Below are positions 35,801 to 44,516 of a stretch of DNA of 64,000 bases, piece by piece. Within the stretch, counting starts at the first letter, position 1. Every line of letters starts with the position of its first letter. Under the pieces are notes generated by a model, which did no database searches, was not told the DNA's origin, and was given only the letters and a program-made list of their open reading frames with translations. The DNA is from Paralichthys olivaceus (Eukaryota; Chordata; Actinopteri; Pleuronectiformes; Paralichthyidae), in assembly GCF_024713975.1 (NCBI RefSeq), contig NC_091099.1, positions 15,233,501 to 15,297,500 on the forward strand, read 5' to 3'. A program made the position numbers and the translations under genes.

Positions 35801-38800
35801 AGTCTATGAGTATATTGGTTTGAAGGTATATGAGGATGTGAGTCTATGAGTATGAAGTTATATGAGTTTATGGGTATGAGGGTATATGACTATATGGGTA
35901 TATAAGTATATGAGTATGAAGGTATATGAGTATATGAGTATAAAGGTATATGAGTATATGGGTATGAAGGTATATGGTATAAAGGTATATAAGTATATGA
36001 GTATATGGGTATATAAGTATATGGGTATGAGGGTATATAAGTATATGAGCATGAAGGTATATAAGTATATGGGTATGAAGGTATATAAGTATATGAGTAT
36101 GGGGGTGTGAGGGTATATGAGTATATGAGTATGAGGGTATATAAGTATATGAGTATATGAGAATGAAGGTATATAAGTATATGGGTATATAAGTATATGA
36201 GTATATAAGTATATGAGTATGAGGGTATATAAGTGTATGAGTATATGTATATATGAGTATATAAGTATATGAGTATATAAGTATATGAGTATGAAGGTAT
36301 ATGAATATATAAGTATATGAGTATATAAGTATATAAGTATATGAGTATATGAGTATATGAGTATATGAGTATGAAGGTATGAGTATATGAGTATATAAGT
36401 ATATGAGTATATAAGTATATGGGTATATAAGTATTTGAGTATGAGGGTGTGAGGGTATAGACAGGCCTCTGGGAGTGGATGCGCGGTCATGTGATCAGTG
36501 TGTGGAGGCGGACGCAGAGACGCTCCCTCTGTTCAATGGAACAACAACGCGGAGCAGAGAGTAAATCAATGACACTAATGTCCGGAGCAGCATCAGCCTC
36601 GGTGTCTGTCTGACTTCTTCATTCGCAGCTTTGCTTCAAACGTGTTCGTGTGTTTGTGACCGAAGCTGTTGTCGGTGTCTACGTCAGCGTCCGCATTCCT
36701 CCGCTGGCTGCTGAGATTTAAAACAGCTCCGATTAGTTTCAGTGAAACCAGAGACTTTGTCCAGTGTTTGTCCATCATTTAGCCACAGAGGAGGACAGCT
36801 GGAGGACAGAGGACACAGAGACACTCACGTGCTGAGTGGGGAGCTGTGTCGGTCTGCTGTCCCGGACACTGACGGGGTAAGGGCGGACACTGAGGGGAAA
36901 CCTCTCCGTATTTAAAAAAAAACAAAAAAAAGTTGCGGCTAACGTCAACTAGCAGGCTAACAGTGCTGCTAAATGTTTGTTAGCGTTTGTTTTCACCTTA
37001 AACTTCACAGACAACAAGAGCAGTGAGTCACAAGCTGAAGTCTTTCAAATGAAATGTTGCCAGATGGTAGCAGAGGGTCCCAACCGTGACTCCAGTGATC
37101 CAGTACTTTAGCTTAATGTTTGAAACGTGTGCTGATCTGACATTTCTGCATCTTAATCCTTTACATACAGTATAATAACATACACCCAGTTGTCAGTTTA
37201 TTAGGAACACCTAGCTACGACTAATGCAGCCCTGGACTAAAGGTACATCTTGATCAATAACTTATCTGAATCAATGTATTAGTCAATATGAGCTAATGAC
37301 AGATCCAGTCTTACAAATGAAATGATGGTGTCATGTTCCACATCCAATGCACCACTGATGGTGTCCGTCCATCTGTAAATCATTGACTTGAAGGATTATG
37401 GGGAATCTGTGTCTTGTATCTTAAACCTATAAACTATAACCACTGCATTAGAATGTATTGTATCAGAGTTATCTTGAAGTTAATACACAAACACAATGTG
37501 ATACGCCACTTGCAAGCAGGGCTGGACTTAAAAAACAAAATGATTGTGGAGTTATCAGTCATTATCATTAAATTTACTGTCCAACCGATAAATATATCAC
37601 TTGGCCGATAAAGTAAAATATGATATGAGCCTCAAAGAGACTTACCAGTGTCTGTGCCTATGGTTAAATTGTAAAATATCAAACCTCAATTACATTTCTT
37701 TGGCATACAATCTTAGGAATCATTGCTATTTAAAAAATATATAGAAATAAATAAATATATGTTTGTATAATGGCCAATTTGTGGCATGGTCGCGCGGTGG
37801 CTAGCACAAGTTCTCCCTGTATCTGCGTTGGTTTCCTCCAGGTGACTTCCTCCCACAGTTCAGAGACATGTAGTTTGGGGTTAGATTAAATGGAGAACCT
37901 AAAGATCATGTCCATAATTTTTTTTTGTTTGTTGTGCAGGTTGGTAGATCTGGATCCAGAGCCAGAGTCCAGAGTGGAGGGAGGAGGCCAGGCTGGGCCC
38001 ACCTCCGGCAGAGACCATGACCACCTCTGTCGGCTCCGCAGCTCCTCACTGGAAATCCGAGAAAAAGAAATCAGAGAGAAGGGCTCTGAGATCCTCAGGG
38101 AACAGCTGGATGCTGCAAAGAGGGTGTTTTAACCTTCTTCATTTCTAACACAAAAACACAGAGAAGCATAGTTTGACCTGAAAAAAAAGAGTTGACAATG
38201 CAATTCTTCTTCCCTGTTAAATGTGATTGTGACACTTTTCTTCTACAATTTTCAGGAACTGAAACTGAAAGATAAGGAGTGCGAGCGTCTGTCTCAGGTC
38301 AGGAATCAGCTGGAGCAGGAGCTGGAGGAGTTGACAGCCAGTCTATTTGAGGTGAGCAGTTATCATTGCTCCATGCTGAGTGCACTTTGACCTGATGATG
38401 AGTGATGCTTTGATGCTGCACAAGTCCTAATATTCACAGTTTGCATTGTAGTCAAAACATTAGCATTAATATTTTAGTCTTTTAAATATGCATTACTCTG
38501 GGGCAGTTGCCAAGTCCACCAGGTAAATTGTGTTCAATATTCTCTCTGCTTTTATCTCAGTTTTTGGTCTCCAACAAATCACAGGCGAACAAAAAGATTC
38601 AATAATGCAGCTTAATATTTCACTGATTTACCTTTTAGCATGAATGAAAATTTAACAACAGCCTCACAACCAGATGTCTCAGATGTTTTTTCAAATATGT
38701 TCAACTTGCATTGTTTTAAGCCTGTGTTGATGTTATCTACTTCTCTACAGGAAGCTCACAAGATGGTGAATGAAGCAAACGTCAAACAAGCAGCAGCAGA

Positions 38801-41800
38801 GAAACAGCTCAAGGAGGCTCAAGGGAAGGTTTGTTTTGTTTTTCTTTGTTTCTGTTAAAACCTGAAAATGAGATGTCTGATCAATTGAACTTTTGTCCCA
38901 TTAAAAATTCCTCAGATGCTCCTAAACTACTCATGAATCCAACTCTGATTTGTCTTAAATAGGCCTCAGAGGTGTTTTTAAGAAATATTCATCATCATTT
39001 TTCCTTTTTTCCCCCTCTTTTGTCTGACTTCCAGATTGACGTCCTGCAAGCAGAGGTGACAGCACTCAAGACTCTGGTGTTGACATCCACACCTTCCTCA
39101 CCGAACCGCCAGCTGCATCCACAGCTCCAGCCTTCGGGAACCAGGGGGGCGTACAAACACGTTGGGGGACATGTCCGCAACAAGAGTGCGAGCAGTACCT
39201 TTCCGTCCTCATCTGGAAAACCAGAACCTTCTTCAGTCTCCATTCAGCCTGTGGCCAAAGAAGACCAAGAGGTGACCTTTATAAAATGTTATACACTTTC
39301 CTCTCTTCTGCTAAAATACATTTCTGCATCTTTGGACTTGTGCTTTCTCTTTTCCCATCAATTATTCTTGCTTCCTTATCTCTTATCTTGGTCTTTTTTA
39401 TTTCTTTTCTGTTTCTCTCACTACTAACCTCTGTCTGACTTGTTCTTCCTCTATGTCTCTGGTGTCTCTTCCTCTCTCAGCCTGCTGTTCCTGCTCTCCT
39501 CTCTCTGATTCTCTGCCTGGTTCCCGGACAGTCTGTCAGTATGACCTATGACTCTTACTGGCAGCAGCGGGGAGAGGGTTTAGACACTGACAGCAGACAG
39601 GTAACTGCATTCCTTCAGTCAAACTCCATGGAGTTTTAGCTTTAGTTGCTGGATCTGTATTCTGTAATTATCTGAATTGACAGGTCAGTGAGCAGGTTTT
39701 TCATGTACAGAGTGAGTCAGCCTTTTTTACTTTTCATAGACAAGTTTTTAATGTTTTAATTGGTCATTCATCTCCTTTAAAAGGCAGTGCAGTGTCTTGT
39801 AATGAGTTGAGCCACTAATTATGTGAAAAGCAACATTATTCCTGCTACATGTAAGTTCAAAAGAGAATCATAGCCTCATAATGTCTTATTCACTAACTAA
39901 ATAAGGAACCCCGCTCTCTGTGTTTTACATTTTTGACAAGCTCCATCCGTCTGAGGAGGACAATGTCAGTTTATCAGTCTACCACATTGACACTGCAATA
40001 GAATTTGGTACAAATACCAGCCCTGTGGTTCATGGGTCAGAGGGGGCGTCCACTAACTGCATTCAGTTTGATCCTGTGCCACTCTTGTCCAAATGTCGGA
40101 GTGTCCTTGAGTAAGACACTGAACCCTGAGTTGCGTACAGCTCCATCACTGACTATGTTTACATGGACATTAATATTCTGATATTGACCTGATTAAGAGA
40201 ATAGTCTGAATAAGACACCGATCCCAGACAGCACACACACACAGGCCCTACTCTAATAGTAGTTCATGTAGACACCATAATCAAGAAGATGTCTTGAAAA
40301 AGGTCAATATTGTCTGTCCATGTAAACGTAGAGACAAATCGTAAAGTGCTTTGTCCATTATATCATGTCAGTGCAGCTCATGTATATTACATATAAACTG
40401 GTTTCCACAGGGTGAGTCCATAAAGGTTTTGTTGAATTTTTCTCCAGTGCGCTTTAAGTTTTCAATTAGCTTTGGTTATCCCTTTATTTTTTTAGTGCCA
40501 TCATCAGGTCTAACTTCAGTATTCTAGTATTTGGGGTTGTGAATAAATATCTGTCAAAGTGATGATATTCTTATCTGCCTCAAATTGACTTGTTTATATT
40601 AAAATGGCTAATTCTTCCTTGCAAACATGCTGTGAACTCGGGAAAAACACAACTAGTCAACATCAGCATTTTAACATTGTCTTAATAAGCATGCTAGCTG
40701 CTGCATTAATGTACAGAGCATCATCTTTTTGAAATATGACTTCGCCGTGTCAGTTAGAAGATTCTGTGGTCGACACATACAACATTTTTGTTTGCAGATG
40801 GACTCAGTTCTTTATGCAGAGTTTTTGATGTGGAAGGAACATCCGAGTTTTGACCGCTCCTCCGCCTTCCTGGGACGAATCTACAGAGAAGACATCAGAC
40901 CCTGTCTCTCCTTCACAAGATCTGAGGTCACAATCTCACTGCTTCTCAGCAGAAATATTATGTTGCTGTATTTGTTGCATTTCAGTGAGAAGTTACGTTA
41001 ATTCCTGCTCTCCGCAGCTGTCCCAGCTGGTGCAGAGTGCCGTGGAAAACAACTCTCTGACCATCGAGCCTGTGGCCATGTCAGCGTTACCGATGGTAAA
41101 GGCCTCAGCTGTAGAGTGTGGAGGCCCCAAGTGAGTTGTCACGGCTACACATTAACTATCATCCTCTCCTCTGTGTCACCAGTCACTGCTAAACAACGGC
41201 CAAGTCAATTCTAAAATTCACTTGGATTTTGTTCTCATTTCTTCACTTGTGATTTACGGTTATAAGGTTTTCACTGTCTTACCTCGGGCACATTTCTAAT
41301 CACTGTCTGACTTAAACATCTTTTCTTCCAGTGGGTTTAGGGCAGCAATAGAGACGTAAGTCCTCCAAAGAAGTAATAAACTGTTGAGCTTTGCACTAAC
41401 AAACTACTGTAGCATGTAATGAAACCTGCTTGTCCACAATCTGTAAATAAATGACCCAGATGGGTTGTGCACGTGTCTGAATTTACATGTGACCTATAAC
41501 CTTTTACTCTTCACAGTGACTAACTATCTTTGATTGTGCACCTCTTTATTTGTGCTGCCTTCTAAAAATGTGGTCTCTCTGTGAGCAATGTTAAGTGTTT
41601 GCTATGACCGTGTGTGTCAGTGTCTTGTAGCTGTGATTCTCTTGACAGCTGATCTTTCTCCACTTGTAGAAAATGTGCATTAAGTGGCGTGTCACGGCTC
41701 TGTCGACATCGCATTAAACTCGGCGACAAGGGGAGCTACTATTACATCTCTCCTTCCAGCAGAGCACGGGTAACTATCCCTTCTCTGTCACCTCGACTTC

Positions 41801-42098
41801 ACACCGCTGCTGAGTGTTCCTACATGTAACCTTGCCCTATTTCTCCTCTCTAGATCACAGCAGTTTGCAACTTTTTTACTTATATCCGCTACATCCAGCA
41901 GGGCCTGGTGAGACACAATGGTAAGTTAATGTCTGTTTACATTTGAAATAATATGTAATTACAGGCCTGTTTGATTTAGCCGATTGACTTGTCGTTGTCT
42001 CTTGTTTTCCAGCCGAGCAGATGTTCTGGGAGGTGATGCGTTTCCGCAGAGAAATGACTGTGGCCAAGTTAGGTTTCTACCTCACTGACCTGGGTTAG
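32808..42098 (+). CDS. rab3il1: Rab3A-interacting-protein-like 1 (GRAB, Sec2-type Rab GEF)
   Basis: Coding exons: 32808-33022, 37940-38123, 38256-38351, 38751-38828, 39035-39271, 39532-39600 (or from 39481), 40798-40926, 41018-41130, 41332-41355, 41670-41769, 41854-41920, 42013-42098. All phases agree. With the shorter sixth exon the protein has about 465 residues. GRAB is a guanine-nucleotide exchange factor for Rab8 and Rab3A in exocytic traffic. Exons 3-5 encode the Sec2 coiled coil ([45 protein letters not shown]). The C-terminal part ([49 protein letters not shown]) is typical of RAB3IL1/RAB3IP. The first coding exon is 4.9 kb upstream. It is accepted because [10 protein letters not shown] resembles the RAB3IP N-terminus and its phase (cg/g) fits the next exon exactly. 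Two short exons may be alternatively spliced. Confidence 0.88.
33815..33945. repeat. Relic of a dispersed non-coding repeat
   Basis: The words 'ttcgcca', 'agcaagattacacaaaaac' and 'aatgaacagatttt' match a teleost repeat recognised from memory. Other parts of what looks like the same family occur at 51560-51790, 52625-52885 and 57890-58010 in this window. Confidence 0.45.
34085..35175 (-). mobile_element. Degenerate Helitron fragment
   Basis: Read on the minus strand, 34092-34391 encodes [18 protein letters not shown]. This matches the C-terminal helicase motif of Helitron/PIF1-type proteins, followed by a degraded 'TSL..LII..FKE.AI' segment. Upstream on the same strand, 34748-35173 encodes Lys/Tyr/Asn-rich spaced units ([22 protein letters not shown]), like the repeats near the N-terminus of fish Helitron proteins. 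The middle, with the Rep nuclease and most of the helicase, is missing, and frames are broken. It is therefore an inactive, internally deleted relic. Termini were not found. Confidence 0.6.
35290..35640 (+). mobile_element. 3' end of a non-LTR retrotransposon (LINE) ORF2
   Basis: In two frames with a shift near 35515, the plus strand encodes [21 protein letters not shown], then [21 protein letters not shown], then [15 protein letters not shown] and NSFFSLA. This order is typical of the region after the reverse transcriptase in fish CR1/L2/Rex-type LINEs. Only the C-terminal part is present, as expected of a 5'-truncated insertion. The octanucleotide array begins just after it. Confidence 0.7.
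35690..36462. repeat. Octanucleotide tandem array (GTATATRR units)
   Basis: About 95 imperfect 8-base units alternate among GTATATGA, GTATATAA, GTATATGG and GTATGAGG/GTATGAAG. They form higher-order runs of roughly 24-40 bases ended by the GTATGARG variant. The minus strand unit TCATATAC has no stop in any frame and reads as an 8-residue repeat, which produces a spurious 210-codon frame over 35858-36490. It lies in rab3il1 intron 1. Confidence 0.9.
36480..36876 (+). promoter_or_regulatory. GC-richer block with donor: possible internal promoter and alternative first exon of rab3il1
   Basis: Base composition changes sharply at 36460. The block has several CG steps and ends in a good donor (GACGGG/GTAAGG at 36876/36877). 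The downstream DNA is again AT-rich. If spliced to the exon at 37940 it would give an alternative first exon. Neither ATG reading in it stays open, so the product would be N-terminally shortened or non-coding. Inference only. Confidence 0.35.
37786..37900 (+). repeat. Relic of a common fish interspersed repeat
   Basis: The phrases 'ggcatggtcgcgcggtgg', 'ttctccctgtatctgcgt', 'cttcctcccacagttc' and 'agacatgtag' occur in the usual order of a well-known teleost repeat, with the middle deleted. It ends just before the rab3il1 acceptor at 37939. It is the opposite orientation of the copy near 20430-20525. Confidence 0.55.
39481..39600 (+). other. rab3il1: Candidate rab3il1 exon with two possible acceptors
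   Basis: Two acceptors (TCTCTCAG ending 39480 and CCCGGACAG ending 39531) share one donor (CAG/GTAACT at 39600/39601). Both give open frames and whole codons (40 or 23). The shared part reads [23 protein letters not shown] in two pieces. Human RAB3IL1 has no clear counterpart that I recall, so use is uncertain. Confidence 0.45.
39960..40140 (+). repeat. SINE-like relic with tRNA B-box-like sequence
   Basis: A 'tttgatcctg' box is followed by 'caaatgtcggagtgtccttgagtaagacactgaaccctgagttgc' in pieces. These phrases recur in a tRNA-related fish repeat recognised from memory. It lies in a rab3il1 intron, next to an inverted-repeat element. Confidence 0.5.
40153..40331. mobile_element. Small non-autonomous DNA transposon (MITE) with 17-bp terminal inverted repeats
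   Basis: The ends 40153-40169 and 40315-40331 are reverse complements over 17 bases with one mismatch. The 179-bp element has no coding capacity and contains inner partial palindromes. No clear target-site duplication is visible, so the superfamily is open. Confidence 0.7.
41332..41355 (+). other. rab3il1: Candidate 24-base microexon of rab3il1
   Basis: Flanked by CTTCCAG and GTAAGT. It adds eight residues (about NGFRAAIE) before KCALSG. Skipping it keeps the frame, because both flanking junctions are in the same phase. The human protein has no equivalent residues between VDCSST and CALSG, so it is probably alternative. Confidence 0.6.
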
Positions 42099-42335
42099 AG
42101 GATCTGACGGGACATGGGAACAACCGATGTAACTTGCATGATCCGAGGACTTTAAATTTTCAGACGTGTCTGAGTTAAACTGTGGTAACAAAAGGTCTTG
42201 GTACATTTTTTGGAAGCAGAGCTTATGAGGCGTTCGCACTGCAGCAGAGGTCAACCAACAAGGGAGGCGGAGCATGCTCTAGTGCCACTTCTGCGTATGC
42301 AATAAGAGATTTTTAATTAAACCAGCACAGCAAGA

Positions 42336-42345
42336 AATAAATAAA
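42336..42345 (+). terminator. Polyadenylation signals of rab3il1
   Basis: Two overlapping AATAAA hexamers lie about 240 bases after the rab3il1 stop. A longer 3' UTR is possible. Confidence 0.65.
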
Positions 42346-42419
42346 ACTAGCACAATTTGATATAGGATTGTGTTACTTCCAGATATGTAAAATATATTCC
42401 TCCATTACAGTGCAGGACA

Positions 42420-43780
42420 CAGGATTAGTTTCCGTTTATTATTTTTTCATCATGTAAGCTCTGAACCTCCCAGGTGGAGTGAACACATCGTCTCTTGTGA
42501 ACACAATAGATTGTATGTATCATGTTTCTGGCATTACTCTGTTAGAAAGATGAGCACAGGATGGAAGCAGTCGAGAAGGTTCAGTCGGTGTCTTACCTCA
42601 AGTATTACAGACTTAGACAACTATATGTCACATGTAAGATGTGTGAGGTTGATATTATCTGTGTAGTTTCCATAAAGCAATGATTTTGGTTGTTTGCTTT
42701 ATTTTTACATTAGTGTGACGCTCCCTAAGCTTCTCCTAGTTTCTTCAGTTATGAAGTTAAACACCACAAACGAGATGTTTTATCTTGGGATGTTAATGCA
42801 CTCTCACTACATTACTTGTTTTAGAGGCCTTCTTTAAAAAAACACTTGAAAATCCGTTTCCCATTAGGCTGAACCAAATAATCATTTATATTATTAATTA
42901 ATTATTATACCATTCAACATAGAGACAGCTTTACGATATATAAACAGACAATAAACAAGCTTTAATACATTTTATCTCAACATGTTCAACTGTTGGAACA
43001 GTAGCTTTGCATGTCTACAATGAACTGTATCTACATTAACTATAAGCCATAAAGGACTTTGCATGAGTGCAGCACATAGCCATATTATGCATAATTACAT
43101 TGTATATTGGTTTTACCTTGTAGTAAAGATTTAGATCAGTTTTTACAGAAGACAATCTGTTTAAGGTAAGAAATGAAGAATGTTGTGTCAGAAAGTGCAA
43201 TAACTGCTTATCTTATCCTGGTCATTACCTGTGTTCTCGGGTGTAAAAACAAAGGCAGTGTCACCTTTGTACCATGTGTGATTTACAGCTTTTGTTTGTA
43301 TAAAGTCTGATGGCAGTAAAATGGATCAGTTTGACTTTGGTTTCAGGTCATGACTCATCTTTGTATAGTTCATTCATTCTTACAACACAATACATGACAC
43401 AGAGACCTGTTTTTTCTCAGCACGTCATTGGTTTGGTTTTAAATTAAGCTCATACGCCCAGACACACACCCACAGTTGACCAACAAGTTTATAAGCAGGA
43501 ATCGGGGACATGGAAACAGAGGAAACGCTGAGACTGTATCCCGCTCACACAAATCTGTTTTTGGTGCAGACATTCCTGACAGATTTAAATTTTGGGATTT
43601 TGGGATTGAAAAAGACTTTTATAAGCTTGTTATTCTGTTTTCCTGGCCTCATCACACAGATTTCATCAGAACCTAGTTAAGAGTCTTACTGATGTGAAGC
43701 TCAGAGTGACTTATAGTGAAGTCAGTGGACAGTGGTTGCAACAAAGTACATTTATGTAGTTACTGAACTTAAGCACCTTT
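42420..43780. other. Gap between convergent rab3il1 and tpo
   Basis: AT-rich DNA between the 3' ends of two convergent genes. It may include distal 3' UTR of rab3il1. No coding frame or RNA gene was recognised. Small frames such as the one at 43476-43676 have no supporting signal. Confidence 0.55.
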
Positions 43781-43789
43781 TTTGAAATG

Positions 43790-43868
43790 TTTATTTAAAG
43801 CAAGTACTTACTTTTACTCAAGTAGAAAAGTCAATGTAGTACTTGAGTAAATGTTTTGTCAGTTTATT
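43790..43868 (-). terminator. Candidate polyadenylation signals of tpo
   Basis: TTTATT at 43790-43795 and 43863-43868 read as AATAAA for tpo, about 190-260 bases after its stop codon at 44052. Confidence 0.55.
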
Positions 43869-44051
43869 TAAAACTTTGATTTGTTCATCTTAAGTGAGTT
43901 TATAAATTAACAAGACAAAATGTTTTTAATGTTATAAACACATACATTCATAAACTGAACCCACAAATAACTATTTAAAGTTAAATACATTGAGGCCATC
44001 ACAATAACTTTAACATGTAAAAAAAAGAACCAAACTCTCAACAAGGTATGA

Positions 44052-44476
44052 TTAACTGTTCCCTTGGCAACACGCTGCAGCGACCAACTCCTGTTTCTTG
44101 GGGAAATATCTGCAAGAAAGAGTCAAACACATGTTGATTATATTTCACTTTGAAACTGCTGCTCTGTTTTGTTATCTGTCAGGATAACATTTTTTCCCCC
44201 CACAATATAAATTCTACGAGCGTTGCGAACACTGACTTAAATAATCATTCATATATAACATCAAGAGAATAAGGTGCACACTCACTGAATCAATGCTCCC
44301 ATCAATATGACTTCTAATAATATTTGTACAAAATAGATCTTTCAGTGCCTTACCTTTGATAACAGATCATTATCATCACCAGCACGGCCACACCACCGAT
44401 CACTACTATCACCGCAGTGACCACAGAGATGACAGAGAGTGAGGAGGGCTCTGGAACATTGCACATACACACACGT

Positions 44477-44516
<40 letters not shown>

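Larger units (their letters stand above)
33023..37939 (+). other. Large repeat-filled intron 1 of rab3il1
   Basis: The longest intron in the window. In order it holds a tract near 33131-33170 like a common fish repeat, a degraded repeat near 33820-33940, a Helitron relic, a LINE 3' end, an octanucleotide array, a GC-richer block ending in a donor, and a further short repeat relic. No other gene is supported inside it. Confidence 0.7.

Noticed and set aside
35690-36462. CRISPR-like array
   Set aside because: The repeats are adjacent 8-base units without unique spacers, and the genome is eukaryotic.
35858-36490. 210-codon minus-strand open frame rich in Tyr, Ile and Leu
   Set aside because: It is the translation of the octanucleotide array. 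The unit has no stop in any minus frame, so the open frame carries no coding evidence.
37890-37939. In-frame ATG just before the second rab3il1 exon
   Set aside because: The frame runs through the pyrimidine tract and acceptor (reading IIFFCLLCR), so it is intronic. The exon at 32808 gives a family-like N-terminus with matching phase.
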